Positions 27,581-37,703 of a DNA stretch of 64,000 bases are shown piece by piece. The stretch's first letter is position 1, and each line of letters begins with the position of its first letter. The stretch is from Neobacillus muris (GTDB lineage: Bacteria > Bacillota > Bacilli > Bacillales > Cytobacillaceae): contig NZ_CALPDF010000003.1 of NCBI RefSeq assembly GCF_943193175.1, forward strand, positions 1 to 64,000, read 5' to 3'. A model generated the notes under the pieces. That model was not told where the DNA came from and ran no database searches. It saw only the letters and a program-made list of their open reading frames with translations. Made by a program: the position numbers and the translations under genes.

Positions 27581-27848
27581 GGTCACGTAGAAGACTCTAC
27601 GTGACCTATTCTTGCTTTTTTCTCTGTTCTTGGTCATGTAGATCCTCTCTACGTGACTCACTTTCGCTTTTTACTCTATTCTCGGTCACGTAGAACCCCT
27701 CTACGTTACCCACTTTCGCTTTTTTCCCTGTTCTCGGTCACGTAGAACCTCTCTACGTTACCCACTTTCGCTTTTTTCCCTGTTCTCGGTCACGTAGAAC
27801 CCCTCTACGTGACCCACTTTCGCTTTTTTCCCTGTTCTCGGTCACGTA
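27581..27848. repeat. 52-bp palindromic tandem array A
   Basis: Five units begin at 27581, 27632, 27684, 27736 and 27788, with a cut sixth at 27840; spacings are 51, 52, 52, 52 and 52. Each unit is a 27-bp palindrome, GGTCACGTAGA - 5 bases - TCTACGTGACC (26 bp in unit 1), and a 25-bp T-rich spacer. Units 3 and 4 carry GTTACC instead of GTGACC, one mismatch in the stem. The array fills the 333-bp gap between the convergent NERD and tcdA genes. Read on plus, each unit resembles an intrinsic terminator; on minus it does not. No coding frame with a start is present. Confidence 0.9.
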
Positions 27849-27881
27849 AAAACAAGAGCATATACCACCTGCAAAGATTAT

Positions 27882-28649
27882 CTATTTCTCATCCTTCACC
27901 CGGCTAATCTTAATATCCTTTAACAACTCCTGGACTACATAACTCGCCATAATCAAACCGCACACAGATGGAACAAACGCATTCGAGGATGGCGGCATTT
28001 TTGCCTTCCGAATCGGTGCTTGATCGTTTCCAACCACCTTGCGTACCTCTTCCCGTATCACAATCGGGCTCTCATCAGAGAAAACAACCGGAATCCCTTT
28101 TCTAATCCCCTCTTTGCGCAGCCTCGTCCGAATCACCTTAGCAATCGGGTCAGTATGCGTCTTCGAAATATCCGCAATCTGGAACCGTGTCGGATCCATT
28201 TTATTGGCCGCCCCCATACTTGAGATAATCGGGATTCCCCTCTTTAAGCACTCTTTCATCAGATGAATTTTATAAACAATCGTATCTGACGCATCCACTA
28301 CAAAATCCAAAGGATAACTAAAAATCTGCTCATAGGTTTCTTCCGTATAGAACATCTTTAAAGAAATAACTTCACAATCAGGATTAATATCCTTAATCCG
28401 TTCCTCCATCAGCTCCACTTTAGGACGGCCAACAGTAGACAAAAGCGCAATCAACTGACGATTGACATTCGTAATATCCACATCGTCCTTATCAATTAAA
28501 ATTAAACGGCCGACACCAGAGCGGGCTAACGCTTCAGCCGCAAATGAGCCGACACCGCCGATCCCCAAAACAGCCACCGTGCTGTTTTTCATAATCTCCA
28601 ATCCTTCTTTACCAATCGCCAGCTCATTACGAGAAAATTGATGCAGCAT
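27882..28649 (-). CDS. tcdA: tRNA threonylcarbamoyladenosine dehydratase TcdA (YrvM)
   Basis: The 255-residue E1-like enzyme has MLHQFSRNELAIG, the nucleotide loop VLGIGGVGSFAAEAL, the metal and ATP segment LIDKDDVDITNVNRQ and the C-terminal SVCGLIMASYVVQELL. It cyclises t6A at position 37 of ANN-reading tRNAs to ct6A using ATP. The ATG at 28649 is preceded by GGAGGAACATT. It lies beside the 6S RNA gene and aspS, as in B. subtilis. Confidence 0.94.
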   Translation of the reverse strand: MLHQFSRNELAIGKEGLEIMKNSTVAVLGIGGVGSFAAEALARSGVGRLILIDKDDVDITNVNRQLIALLSTVGRPKVELMEERIKDINPDCEVISLKMFYTEETYEQIFSYPLDFVVDASDTIVYKIHLMKECLKRGIPIISSMGAANKMDPTRFQIADISKTHTDPIAKVIRTRLRKEGIRKGIPVVFSDESPIVIREEVRKVVGNDQAPIRKAKMPPSSNAFVPSVCGLIMASYVVQELLKDIKISRVKDEK

Positions 28650-28764
28650 AATGTTCCTCCAACTATCTACAAATTTAAACGATACATATATCATTTCACC
28701 CTAAAAAATATATCATACTTCCCCTTAAATACAAGTATCTTGATGGGGATTATGGATTTAAAAA

Positions 28765-28792
28765 CAAAAAAACCTCACTGAATCAGGAGGTG
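28765..28792 (-). terminator. Terminator after 6S RNA
   Basis: On the minus strand ACCTC and GAGGT flank an inner CTGA/TCAG pair, and seven T follow. It lies just past the predicted 3' end of the 6S RNA. Confidence 0.6.
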
Positions 28793-28797
28793 TGAAA

Positions 28798-29006
28798 TAG
28801 AAAAGAGTCCCAATGATGCCGTCGTTTTTAAATCCCTCGTTTTGATCCCGCACTCAGCAGGTGGGTGTCCTGTTCCAAATATTGTAAGTCCCCTTACTCG
28901 CAATGAGTGGGGCATTTACGCCATTTAAAAAACTCCAGACTCCCAATAATAAAATGTTCGGTCAAAACTTCAGGTTATACAACGTACATTTCAGGACTCT
29001 TCTTAC
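28798..29006 (-). ncRNA. bsrA: 6S RNA (BsrA type)
   Basis: The minus strand between aspS and tcdA holds a roughly 205-base RNA whose ends pair: 5' AAGAGTCCTG with 3' GGGACTCTT. Internal blocks such as TTGGGAGTCTGGAG, GGACACCCACCTG and GGGGACTTA resemble the closing-stem and bubble regions of Bacillus 6S-1 RNA, and B. subtilis bsrA has exactly these neighbours. 6S RNA binds sigma-A RNA polymerase and mimics an open promoter. The ends are approximate (5' end 29000-29008). The rest of 28650-29067 shows only promoter and terminator. Confidence 0.88.
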
Positions 29007-29014
29007 TTGTACTT

Positions 29015-29043
29015 ATATTAACATATTTTTATGCCGCCATCAA
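29015..29043 (-). promoter_or_regulatory. 6S RNA promoter
   Basis: On the minus strand TTGATG (29038-29043) and TAATAT (29015-29020) are 17 bp apart, and the predicted RNA start is 7 to 15 bases downstream. Confidence 0.6.
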
Positions 29044-29067
29044 GATATCCACTAAACAGGATTCCCT

Positions 29068-30840
29068 TTATTTAGGAAGATTTAGTGACAAATGCAATTC
29101 ATTTAATTGTGCCTCAGAAACCTCACCAGGAGCATCCGTTAACAGACAGCTTGCACTGGCCGTTTTTGGAAAAGCAATCGTATCCCGAAGGTTCGTGCTG
29201 CCGGCTAGAAGCATCACCAATCGGTCAAGACCAAGGGCAATTCCTCCATGAGGAGGTGTTCCATATTCAAAGGCATTAAGCAGGAATCCGAATTGTTCTC
29301 GTGCCTGCTCAGGTGTAAAGCCGAGGACTTTAAACATCTTTTCTTGAATATCGCGCTCGAAAATCCTCAATGAACCTCCACCCAACTCATAGCCGTTCAG
29401 GACGATATCATAGGCTTGTGCCCGTACTTTGGAAGGATCGGTATCCAAAAGCTCTAAATCCTCACGGAATGGCATGGTGAATGGGTGATGGGCTGCATAA
29501 TAGCGGCCTTCTTCCTCATCGTATTCAAGCAGCGGCCAGTCCGTGACCCACAAGAAGTTGAATAAACTTTGGTCAATCAAGCCGAGCTCCTTGCCCAGCT
29601 TAAGTCTTAATGCACCCAAAGCATCAGCAACCACACTCTTCTTGTCGGCAACAAACACCAGCAAATCACCTTCTGAAGCTTCCAATGTAGCTTTCAATGA
29701 CTGTCCGTCCTCTTCAGAGAAGAATTTGGCAATCGGCCCTTTAAGACCATCTGCCTCGGCCTTCACCCAAGCCAATCCTTTTGCGCCATAACGGGCCGCA
29801 TGTTCACCTAAGGCATCGATGTCTTTCCGTGAATATTTGTCAGCAGCACCCTTTACATTGATCGCTTTAACCTGTCCGCCGTTTTGGACAGCACCAGCAA
29901 ACACCTTGAAGTCTGAATCCTTCACGATCTCGGAAACATCAACAAGCTCCAGTCCGAAGCGGGTATCCGGTTTGTCAGAACCATACCGGCTCATCGCCTC
30001 CTGGTAGGTCATGCGCGGAAACGGCACAGAGACGTCAATGCCTTTTACTTCTTTCATCAACTGAGACATCATCCGTTCCATAAGTGCAATAATGTCTTCT
30101 TGGCTCAAAAAGCTTGTTTCAATATCGATTTGAGTAAACTCCGGCTGTCGGTCCGCACGCAAGTCCTCATCACGGAAGCAGCGGGCAATTTGATAATACC
30201 GTTCAACCCCGCCCACCATCAGCAGCTGCTTAAATATCTGCGGTGATTGTGGCAAAGCGTAGAACTCACCAGGATGCACACGGCTTGGAACCAAATAGTC
30301 ACGCGCGCCTTCTGGAGTGCTCTTCGTTAAAATCGGTGTTTCGATATCTAAAAACCCTTCAGAATCAAGGAAGTTTCGAATATGTTTCGTCACCCGGTGA
30401 CGCATTTTTAACGTTTCAAAAATGACCGGACGGCGGAAGTCCAAGTAGCGGTATTTCAAGCGGACATCCTCAGAAGCATCCGTTTTGTCCGTAATCATAA
30501 ACGGCGGTGTTTTGGATTCATTAATGATTGTGACGTTTTCCGCTTGGACTTCAATGGTACCTGTTTTCAAATTTTCATTAATCGTTCCGGCTTCTCGGGC
30601 AACCACTGTTCCCACCACATCCAAAACGAACTCATTACGGATTTTCTCAGCCGTTTCCAATGCTTCTTTAGAAACATCGGGATTAAACACAACCTGTACA
30701 ACCCCTGTCCGGTCCCGCAAATCGATAAAAATCAGGCCGCCAAGGTCACGGCGTTTTTGTACCCAGCCTTTTAAGGAAACTTTCTCTCCTACTGCTGATT
30801 CCGGAACTTCACCACAAAAATACGATCTCCCATATAACAT
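29068..30840 (-). CDS. aspS: Aspartyl-tRNA synthetase
   Basis: The 590-residue class II enzyme has the N-terminal OB-fold anticodon-binding domain ([22 protein letters not shown]), the catalytic motif [19 protein letters not shown], the bacterial GAD insertion (about 300-410), and motif 3 [14 protein letters not shown]. It charges tRNA-Asp, or both Asp and Asn tRNAs if the enzyme is non-discriminating, which I cannot decide here. It starts 11 bases after hisS and shares its T-box leader. Confidence 0.97.
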   Translation of the reverse strand: MLYGRSYFCGEVPESAVGEKVSLKGWVQKRRDLGGLIFIDLRDRTGVVQVVFNPDVSKEALETAEKIRNEFVLDVVGTVVAREAGTINENLKTGTIEVQAENVTIINESKTPPFMITDKTDASEDVRLKYRYLDFRRPVIFETLKMRHRVTKHIRNFLDSEGFLDIETPILTKSTPEGARDYLVPSRVHPGEFYALPQSPQIFKQLLMVGGVERYYQIARCFRDEDLRADRQPEFTQIDIETSFLSQEDIIALMERMMSQLMKEVKGIDVSVPFPRMTYQEAMSRYGSDKPDTRFGLELVDVSEIVKDSDFKVFAGAVQNGGQVKAINVKGAADKYSRKDIDALGEHAARYGAKGLAWVKAEADGLKGPIAKFFSEEDGQSLKATLEASEGDLLVFVADKKSVVADALGALRLKLGKELGLIDQSLFNFLWVTDWPLLEYDEEEGRYYAAHHPFTMPFREDLELLDTDPSKVRAQAYDIVLNGYELGGGSLRIFERDIQEKMFKVLGFTPEQAREQFGFLLNAFEYGTPPHGGIALGLDRLVMLLAGSTNLRDTIAFPKTASASCLLTDAPGEVSEAQLNELHLSLNLPK

Positions 30841-30851
30841 GATAATCCTCC

Positions 30852-32123
30852 TTACCTTTCCATCCCCTGAATGTACTCAACAATGCCATCCAAATCGACT
30901 TCAACTTGGCCGCCTGTTGCCATATTTTTTACATTAATTTTTTTATTTTGAAGCTCTTCATCACCCAGAACCGCCACAAACTTTGCATTTAACCGGTCAG
31001 CGGCTTTAAACTGGGCTTTAATTTTTCGATCCAAATAATCCCGTTCTGCCGAAATTCCCGCCAAACGGAGCTTCTGCAGCAATCCAACGGTATAATCCTT
31101 GGCTTCTTCACCAAGGGCAGCTAAATAACAATCAATACCTGGATTGACTTCCCATTCGATTCCTTCTGCTTTTAGAGCAGCAATAAACCGTTCAATACTT
31201 AGGGCGAAGCCGATGCCTGGAGTTTCGGGGCCGCCAATTTCCTCTGCCAGCCCGTTATAGCGGCCTCCGCCGCAAAGCGTGGTAATCGCCCCGAAGCCCT
31301 CTGCATCGCTCATAATTTCAAAGGCGGTATGGTTATAATAATCCAGCCCGCGGACCAAGTTCGGATCGACTTCGAACGGAATATCAAGTTGGCCCAAATA
31401 TTTTTGAAGTTTATCAAAATATGCTTTGGACTCTTCATTGAGATAGTCGATAATCGAAGGGGCTGATTTCATTAATTCATGGTCCCGGTCCACTTTACAA
31501 TCGAGAATTCGCAGCGGGTTCTTTTCCAGACGGCTTTGGCAGTCTTTACAAAACTCTCCGATTCTCGGTTTAAAATGATTAATTAAAGCATCGCGGTGAG
31601 CAAGGCGGCTGTCTTTGTCGCCAAGGCTGTTAATAATCAGCTTTAATTTTTTCAAACCCATTTCCTTATAAAGATTCATCGCAAGGGAAATCACTTCTGC
31701 ATCAATGGCCGGATCGTGGCTCCCTAATGCTTCGACGCCGAACTGGACAAACTGACGGAATCGGCCTGACTGCGGACGCTCATAACGGAACATGGGTCCC
31801 ATGTAGTACAGCTTGACCGGCTGGTTGGCATTACCATACATCTTTTTTTCCACAAATGCTCTCACGGTAGAGGCTGTCCCTTCAGGCCTTAGAGTGATGC
31901 TCCGGCCGCCACGGTCCTCAAATGTGTACATCTCTTTTTGCACAATATCTGTCGTATCGCCGACACCGCGGGAAAACAGTTCGGTGTGTTCAAAAATGGG
32001 TGTTCGAATTTCCTGATATTGATATTTTTCACAAAGATCCCTGGCTTTATTTTCAATCAGCTGCCACAGCTCTACCTCTCCCGGCAGAATGTCCTGTGTG
32101 CCTCTAGGGATGTTAATCGACAT
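30852..32123 (-). CDS. hisS: Histidyl-tRNA synthetase
   Basis: The 423-residue class II enzyme starts [15 protein letters not shown] and shows motif 2 [20 protein letters not shown], the histidine-A signature [14 protein letters not shown], motif 3 [11 protein letters not shown] and the C-terminal anticodon-binding domain. I start at the ATG at 32123 (ribosome site AAAGGAGGATA); longer in-frame extensions run back into the T-box leader. It is co-transcribed with aspS. Confidence 0.97.
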   Translation of the reverse strand: MSINIPRGTQDILPGEVELWQLIENKARDLCEKYQYQEIRTPIFEHTELFSRGVGDTTDIVQKEMYTFEDRGGRSITLRPEGTASTVRAFVEKKMYGNANQPVKLYYMGPMFRYERPQSGRFRQFVQFGVEALGSHDPAIDAEVISLAMNLYKEMGLKKLKLIINSLGDKDSRLAHRDALINHFKPRIGEFCKDCQSRLEKNPLRILDCKVDRDHELMKSAPSIIDYLNEESKAYFDKLQKYLGQLDIPFEVDPNLVRGLDYYNHTAFEIMSDAEGFGAITTLCGGGRYNGLAEEIGGPETPGIGFALSIERFIAALKAEGIEWEVNPGIDCYLAALGEEAKDYTVGLLQKLRLAGISAERDYLDRKIKAQFKAADRLNAKFVAVLGDEELQNKKINVKNMATGGQVEVDLDGIVEYIQGMER

Positions 32124-32220
32124 TAGGGTATCCTCCTTTAGTTCCATGTTTAATAAAAATATATGTAGCAAGCACAGCTTCCCAGCGGTAAAGATGACTT
32201 CATTCTGCAGGCTTGAAAAA

Positions 32221-32505
32221 TAAAAAAACTCCCATCCCTTGTCATTAAACAAGGGACGGAAGTTTAATCCGCGGTGCCACCCTAGTTGAAGAGTTCCAAA
32301 AAAGAGCTCTTCCTCTCAAACAGTTAACGCCTGCCACGTTCTTCCCCTACTAAAGCCAAACTTTTTCAGGGAGAAGCCTACGGAGTGTTCTTTCATTAAG
32401 ATTCATGCAGAAATGCTTTCAGCCCGGGGCATTTCCTCTCTTTTCATGGAAGCTGCCTTAACTACTATGCTCCATCATTGGTTACTTTCAATATAGTATT
32501 TTATT
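32221..32505 (-). promoter_or_regulatory. T-box leader of hisS-aspS
   Basis: The minus strand has the T-box core AGGGTGGCACCGCGG (32269-32283) followed by a terminator hairpin TTCCGTCCCTTGT / ACAAGGGATGGGAG with a T run (32222-32260). Upstream are stem I elements, including AACACTCCGTAGG, which contains a CAC histidine triplet as the likely specifier. In B. subtilis the same operon is under T-box control. Uncharged tRNA-His should permit read-through. Together with the promoter, this accounts for the gap 32124-32547. Confidence 0.93.
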
Positions 32506-32511
32506 TATATA

Positions 32512-32540
32512 ATGATACGGAGCATCGATTCTAATGTCAA
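32512..32540 (-). promoter_or_regulatory. Promoter of the hisS T-box transcript
   Basis: On the minus strand a perfect TTGACA (32535-32540) and TATCAT (32512-32517) are separated by 17 bp. The predicted start, near 32505, agrees with the 5' edge of the T-box. Confidence 0.7.
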
Positions 32541-32547
32541 GATAGAT

Positions 32548-32724
32548 TTAGGCTCTCCCTAAATGTTTTTTTAACTTTTTGACATCTCCCATCGTCAGCC
32601 CGAATTCTGAAGCCAGCTCAAATGTCGTCGATTCGTGCTCTTTTTGGATAAAGTCGTGAAAATCAACCCCAAAAAGCCGTCCTTCCATTGATTGCGCATT
32701 TCTTCCTTTTTCACTCATTCGCAT
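32548..32724 (-). CDS. Small helix-turn-helix protein (YrzK-like)
   Basis: A 58-residue frame starts at ATG 32724, preceded by TGGAGGAGTG, and ends at TAA 32548. It reads MRMSEKGRNAQSMEGRLFG, then a segment LASEFGLTMGDVKKLKKHL that looks like a helix-turn-helix of sigma-factor region 4 or Xre type. B. subtilis has a small gene, yrzK, in the hisS-yrvJ interval, which I take as the counterpart from position only. It could be a small DNA-binding or polymerase-binding protein. The stop lies only 8 bases before the hisS promoter -35. Confidence 0.75.
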   Translation of the reverse strand: MRMSEKGRNAQSMEGRLFGVDFHDFIQKEHESTTFELASEFGLTMGDVKKLKKHLGRA

Positions 32725-32898
32725 CGCAAATCACTCCTCCAGACTCCAACTTTTATCTTAGTATGTCCAACTCCCATGAAGAAATTGCATCTTAATAGTC
32801 TATTCGTAGTTTTTTTGGCCTGATTTGCTAATTGAGGAATGATTTTCAGGGCTTATTCCGTTAAAATAAGTAGTGGACATTATAAGAAGGAGGGTTCT

Positions 32899-34641
32899 AT
32901 GTTTCGAAAAAATATCATTCTACTGGCCTGTATCATTCTTGTTGCAGGAACCTTCCTGCCGTTGGGGAATACGATGGCTTCCAGTGGCTCGATTGTTATT
33001 GATACGGATATGGTCAATGTCCGGAGCGGGCCGGGCTTAAGTTATTCATTAGTGAAGCAGGCAAAACGGGGGGAAAAATATCCCGTCATCAAGGAAAAGG
33101 GTGACTGGGTCCAGATTCAGCTATCGGCCTTTAAAACAGGCTGGGTAGTAAATTGGTTAGTTGCAAAAGAGAACGGTGAACCTGCGAAGGCCGATCCCAT
33201 CTCAAAAAATACGAGGGCCAAAGCAGCAACCGACCAATTGAGGGTCCGCTCTGGTCCAGGGACAAGCTTCCAAATCATCGGATTACTGGCTAAGGACGAT
33301 GAGGTGCAAATCCTTGACCAAAATGAGAACTGGTATAAAATTGATTCCCAGTTTGGTGAAGGCTGGGCATCAAAGGAATTTTTCAATCTATCCGCTAAAA
33401 CAACTGACAAAACGGAAACAGCTAAAAAAGATTTAGGGCAAGTTAACGGGGACATTCTAAATGTCCGTGAAGAACCGTCCAGCAAAAGCACCATCGTGGG
33501 CAAACTGACAAAAGGAACCAACGTGACGATCCTTTCACAAAAAAACAGTTGGACCAAGATTAGCTATTCCGCCTTAACAGGCTGGGTCAGTTCTGAGTTT
33601 ATTGACCAGCAATCAGCAGCATCCGCTGGCACAGCAAAAAAAGAAACCAGTAACACAGTGGGAATGGTGACTGCAGACAGCCTGAATGTCCGCTCAGGGA
33701 CATCCTACAACTCCAATATTGTAGGTACAGTGTCAAATGGAGAAAGCTACCCGATTGTTGAAGAGAAAAACAGCTGGATGAAGATTGAATATCAACCTGG
33801 CAGCTTTGGCTGGGTGGCCAGCTGGTATATGAATAAAACTTCTGGAAAAGCCAGCGATGGACAAGCTGGGAAGGCAAACAAGATTAGCATATTGCAAGAT
33901 GGGACCAATATTCGAACGTCCCCAGATGTCCAGTCGGACGTCATGCTCCGGGCAGACGAAGGGGATCAATTTCCGGTTATCAGTGTGGCAAATGATTGGT
34001 ATCAAATCAAATTGGATAGCGGAAAAACCGGTTATGTGGCCGGATGGGTGGTTACCGCCGATGGTTCTGCCCCAAACATTGTAAAAGCCGGTGCTGAAGG
34101 CTATCTGAAAAACAAGACGATTGTGCTGGATCCAGGGCACGGCGGCGGCGATAATGGAACGACAGGGGCAAACGGAACATTAGAAAAGGAACTGACACTC
34201 CGAACAGCCAAGCTTTTATATGATAAATTGCTCTCAGCGGGAGCGCATGTTTATCTAACTAGAAATAGTGACACCTTTATATCACTGCCTTCTAGGGTAA
34301 GAGCCGCCCAGGTCTACAATGCCGACGCGTTTATCAGTTTGCACTATGACAGCAATGAAGACCGCAGTGTCCAGGGAATGACGGGCTATTATTATCATTC
34401 CTTCCAAAAGCCATTGGCTACTACCGTTTATTCTGCAACAGTGGGACAAACAAAGATGAAAAGCCGCGGCGTCCGGTTTGGCGACTATCATGTGCTCCGT
34501 GAAAACAACAAAAATGCTGTATTAATCGAGCTTGGCTACCTGAGCAACCCCGAAGAAGAAATGACATTGAAATCCAGCGGCTTCCAGGAAAATGCAGCAA
34601 CCGGCCTTTTCGAGGGATTGGCAAGATATTTTAAACAATAA
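32899..34641 (+). CDS. yrvJ: N-acetylmuramoyl-L-alanine amidase with five SH3b repeats (YrvJ)
   Basis: The 580-residue secreted enzyme has a signal peptide (FRKNIILLACIILVAGTF, cleavage near the MAS region), five bacterial SH3 domains, each with a N-V-R-S/E-G/E-P type motif and a W-x-K/Q-I strand (for example VNVRSGPGLSYS), and a C-terminal Amidase_3 domain. The zinc sites are visible: DPGHGGGDNG, the Glu in TLEKELTL and SLHYDSN, plus the catalytic Glu in VLIELGYLSN. It should cut the amide between muramic acid and the stem peptide in the wall. The ATG at 32899 follows AGAAGGAGGG. Confidence 0.93.
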   Translation: MFRKNIILLACIILVAGTFLPLGNTMASSGSIVIDTDMVNVRSGPGLSYSLVKQAKRGEKYPVIKEKGDWVQIQLSAFKTGWVVNWLVAKENGEPAKADPISKNTRAKAATDQLRVRSGPGTSFQIIGLLAKDDEVQILDQNENWYKIDSQFGEGWASKEFFNLSAKTTDKTETAKKDLGQVNGDILNVREEPSSKSTIVGKLTKGTNVTILSQKNSWTKISYSALTGWVSSEFIDQQSAASAGTAKKETSNTVGMVTADSLNVRSGTSYNSNIVGTVSNGESYPIVEEKNSWMKIEYQPGSFGWVASWYMNKTSGKASDGQAGKANKISILQDGTNIRTSPDVQSDVMLRADEGDQFPVISVANDWYQIKLDSGKTGYVAGWVVTADGSAPNIVKAGAEGYLKNKTIVLDPGHGGGDNGTTGANGTLEKELTLRTAKLLYDKLLSAGAHVYLTRNSDTFISLPSRVRAAQVYNADAFISLHYDSNEDRSVQGMTGYYYHSFQKPLATTVYSATVGQTKMKSRGVRFGDYHVLRENNKNAVLIELGYLSNPEEEMTLKSSGFQENAATGLFEGLARYFKQ

Positions 34642-34690
34642 CGGAAATCCACAGGCTGGCGAATATAGAGGCGCAGCTGCACTTTTGCCT

Positions 34691-34763
34691 GATAGGAATT
34701 TTTCACTTTCCTATCAGCTAAATAAAGGCTTGGCACCAATTGAATTGGGCCAAGCCTTTTTTA
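34691..34763. terminator. Convergent terminators of yrvJ and dtd
   Basis: A strong stem AAAGGCTTGGC / GCCAAGCCTTT (34724-34759) has T runs on both strands and can serve both genes. A second hairpin, GATAGGAA / TTCCTATC, lies at 34691-34716. Confidence 0.85.
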
Positions 34764-35204
34764 TGCTTTACTCTCCACTATTAACGTGACTGGACCGTCA
34801 TTGGTCAACTCCACATCCATCATCGCACCAAAAACTCCCGTTTCAACATGGATTCCTTTTTCACGAAGCAATTGGTTAAAAGCCTCATAAATTTGAATCG
34901 CATGCTCCGGACGGGCCGCCTCAGCAAAGCTTGGGCGGCGCCCATTTCGGCAGTCTCCGTATAAAGTAAATTGCGAAACAGACAGAATTTCACCGCCAAC
35001 ATCCAGCAGGGACAAATTCATCTTTTGGGCTTCATCTTCAAAGATTCTCAAGTTCGCAATCTTTTCAGCCAGATAAGCAGCCTCACTTTCGCTGTCGTTG
35101 TGCGTGACACCAACCAGCAGGACAAGCCCTTTTGTAATTTGCCCTGTCACTTCCCCCTCCACGGTTACCCGGGCGGCCTTGCTCCGTTGAACAACAATAC
35201 GCAT
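34761..35204 (-). CDS. dtd: D-aminoacyl-tRNA deacylase
   Basis: The 147-residue enzyme starts [18 protein letters not shown] and holds the active-site motifs [10 protein letters not shown] and a variant of the usual GPVT motif, NDGPVTL near the end. It hydrolyses D-amino acids wrongly attached to tRNA. It follows rel by 12 bases, as in B. subtilis. Confidence 0.96.
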   Translation of the reverse strand: MRIVVQRSKAARVTVEGEVTGQITKGLVLLVGVTHNDSESEAAYLAEKIANLRIFEDEAQKMNLSLLDVGGEILSVSQFTLYGDCRNGRRPSFAEAARPEHAIQIYEAFNQLLREKGIHVETGVFGAMMDVELTNDGPVTLIVESKA

Positions 35205-35216
35205 ATTTCTGACTCC

Positions 35217-37415
35217 TTAATTCATCATTCGGCGGACTGAGTAAATATCAGGAATTTGTTTAATCCGGTCAACCACCTTTTGTAAATGGGCGACATTGTG
35301 AATGGCAATTGTCATGCTGATGGTAGCCATTTTATTGCGGTCCGTTTTTCCGGTTACAGCATTTATATTGGTTTTCGTCTCATTTACCGCCTGAAGGACT
35401 TCATTTAACAAGCCTCTGCGGTCAAAACCGCTAATCTCAATATCGACGTTATATTCTTTCCGATCATTCAACGATGACTCCCATTCGACTGGAATCAGCC
35501 GTGACTGGGCATCATTCGAGTCGATATTGGTGCAATCAGAGCGGTGCACCGAAACCCCGCGGCCTTTTGTGATATAACCGACAATATCGTCTCCAGGCAC
35601 TGGGTTGCAGCATCTTGACAAGCGGATTAATAGGTTATCAATGCCTTGAACCCGCACTCCAGATTCCCGTTTTTTCGAGGATTGGGGAACCGCCTTTAAG
35701 TCGGTAATTACATTAGCAATGCTTGCGGATTGTTCCTGATCGCGTTTTTTGCGCCACTTTTCAGTCAGCCGGTTTGCAACCTGAAGGGCCGTAACGCCGT
35801 TATACCCCACCGCTGCATACATATCCTCTTCATTGGTAAAATTGAACTTCTCCGCCACTTTTTTGAGATTTTCTGGAGTTAAAATTTCTTTCACATCAAA
35901 CTCCATGCTGCGAATTTCTTTTTCTACCAGCTCTTTGCCTTTTTCAATATTTTCTTCGCGTCGCTGCTTTTTAAAGAAGGCGCGGATTTTATTTTTGGCC
36001 TGCGAGGTTTGCGCCAGCTTGAGCCAATCCTGGCTTGGTCCATAGGAATGTTTAGAGGTTAGTATTTCAATAATATCCCCTGTTTTCAGCTTATAGTCCA
36101 GCGTCACCATTTTTCCGTTCACTTTTGCGCCAATAGTTTTATTGCCAATTTCCGAGTGAATCCGGTAAGCAAAGTCGATCGGCACGGAGCCGGATGGCAA
36201 TTCAATGACGTCGCCCTTTGGCGTAAAAACAAATACCATGTCAGAAAACAGGTCGATTTTTAAGGACTCCATAAATTCTTCGGCATTCGCTGTATCGTTT
36301 TGGAACTCAAGAATTTCTCTAAACCAAGTTAGCTTCTGTTCAAACGTTGAGCTATCGCTGACCGATTTTCCTTCCTTGTATGCCCAGTGGGCGGCAATAC
36401 CGTATTCGGCAATCCGGTGCATTTCAAATGTACGGATTTGCACTTCCAGCGGGTCTCCCTTTGGGCCAATGACTGTCGTATGCAGAGATTGGTACATATT
36501 AGGCTTTGGCATTGCAATATAATCTTTAAATCGTCCCGGCATCGGTTTCCATAGCGTATGGATGATACCTAATACGGCGTAGCAGTCTTTAATGCTATTG
36601 ACCACAATCCGAACAGCCAACAAATCATAAATTTCACTGAATTGCTTATTTTGCAAGGCCATTTTTCGGTATATGCTGTAAATATGCTTTGGACGTCCAG
36701 AAAGTTCGGCTCTTATGGAAACTTCTTCTAAACGCGATTTAACCCCGTCAATGACATCATCAAGATATTGCTCGCGTTCTTCCCGCTTCTTCTTCATTAA
36801 GTTGACAATCCGATAATATTGCTGAGGATTTAAATATCTTAAGGCGGTGTCCTCCAGCTCCCACTTAATTTTGGAAATACCCAAACGGTGAGCTAAAGGG
36901 GCGAAAATCTCAAGTGTCTCGTTTGCAATCCTGCGCTGCTTTTCAACAGGCAGATGCTTCAGGGTCCGCATATTATGCAGACGGTCAGCAAGCTTAATTA
37001 AAATGACCCGAATGTCCTGGGCCATAGCAACAAACATTTTCCGGTGATTCTCCGCCTGCTGCTCTTCGTGCGATTTATATTTAATTTTTCCTAATTTCGT
37101 TACACCGTCTACCAGCATAGCCACTTCGTCATTGAATTCAACCTCAAGATCTGTCAAGGTTACCTGAGTGTCTTCAACAACGTCATGCAGAAAGCCTGCC
37201 GCTACCGTCGCCGGATCCATCTCCAAATCTGCCAAAATGCCGGCAACCTGAATGGGATGAATGATATAGGGCTCGCCTGATTTTCGATATTGGTCACGAT
37301 GAGCATATTTGGCGTATTCATACGCTTTTTTGACTAATTCCACATGCTCCTCATTTAAATATTTCCTGGTTTTGTCAAGGACTTGGTCGGCCGTTAACAC
37401 TTGATCATTCGCCAT
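35217..37415 (-). CDS. relA: Bifunctional (p)ppGpp synthetase/hydrolase Rel
   Basis: The 732-residue long RSH enzyme shows the HD hydrolase domain ([24 protein letters not shown]), the synthetase domain ([20 protein letters not shown] follows), TGS, zinc-finger ([12 protein letters not shown]) and C-terminal ACT domains. Conserved HD residues indicate that both making and breaking of (p)ppGpp are retained. It mediates the stringent response on ribosomes. It lies between apt and dtd. Confidence 0.97.
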   Translation of the reverse strand: MANDQVLTADQVLDKTRKYLNEEHVELVKKAYEYAKYAHRDQYRKSGEPYIIHPIQVAGILADLEMDPATVAAGFLHDVVEDTQVTLTDLEVEFNDEVAMLVDGVTKLGKIKYKSHEEQQAENHRKMFVAMAQDIRVILIKLADRLHNMRTLKHLPVEKQRRIANETLEIFAPLAHRLGISKIKWELEDTALRYLNPQQYYRIVNLMKKKREEREQYLDDVIDGVKSRLEEVSIRAELSGRPKHIYSIYRKMALQNKQFSEIYDLLAVRIVVNSIKDCYAVLGIIHTLWKPMPGRFKDYIAMPKPNMYQSLHTTVIGPKGDPLEVQIRTFEMHRIAEYGIAAHWAYKEGKSVSDSSTFEQKLTWFREILEFQNDTANAEEFMESLKIDLFSDMVFVFTPKGDVIELPSGSVPIDFAYRIHSEIGNKTIGAKVNGKMVTLDYKLKTGDIIEILTSKHSYGPSQDWLKLAQTSQAKNKIRAFFKKQRREENIEKGKELVEKEIRSMEFDVKEILTPENLKKVAEKFNFTNEEDMYAAVGYNGVTALQVANRLTEKWRKKRDQEQSASIANVITDLKAVPQSSKKRESGVRVQGIDNLLIRLSRCCNPVPGDDIVGYITKGRGVSVHRSDCTNIDSNDAQSRLIPVEWESSLNDRKEYNVDIEISGFDRRGLLNEVLQAVNETKTNINAVTGKTDRNKMATISMTIAIHNVAHLQKVVDRIKQIPDIYSVRRMMN

Positions 37416-37532
37416 GAGATCACCTTTATTTTCTATCTCAATTTAGTTTGTTCACACAAACTAGAGTCTGCCTGATTATCTATAAGGATAACGTTTAGCA
37501 ATATACTTATATATCCATTCATTCTATAAAAA

Positions 37533-37564
37533 ATTGTTACTATTTTAGAATGATTGTTACTATT
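37533..37564 (-). repeat. Two 12-bp direct repeats upstream of rel
   Basis: AATAGTAACAAT occurs twice on the minus strand, 20 bp apart, about 120 to 150 bases upstream of rel. The spacing of two helical turns would suit a dimeric regulator. The 37433-37660 stretch otherwise holds no gene that I would accept. Confidence 0.45.
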
Positions 37565-37660
37565 ATCGAAAAAAATAAGGAAGATGTAAAGTAATTGAGA
37601 CATATTTTCTACAAATATTGAAAAAATCTGTCGAATTTGAATGAAGCTGCAAGAAATCAT

Positions 37661-37694
37661 TAACAAAGAGAGCACTCTAAAAACGAGTGCCCTC
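37661..37694 (-). terminator. apt terminator
   Basis: GAGGGCACT and AGTGCTCTC pair on the minus strand around a T-rich loop, followed by TTTGTTA. It lies just past the apt stop at 37704. Confidence 0.7.
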
Positions 37695-37703
37695 ATCGAT
37701 AAA

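Noticed and set aside
27581..27848. CRISPR array
   Set aside because: The spacers between palindromes are the same in each unit, not variable, and there are no cas genes nearby.
32124..32252. N-terminal extension of HisS by 43 residues
   Set aside because: It lies in the T-box leader and terminator; the ATG at 32123 fits other HisS proteins and has a good ribosome site.
37433..37696. 87-codon minus frame in the apt-rel gap
   Set aside because: It begins inside the apt terminator, has low-complexity hydrophobic content from A/T-rich DNA and no ribosome site.
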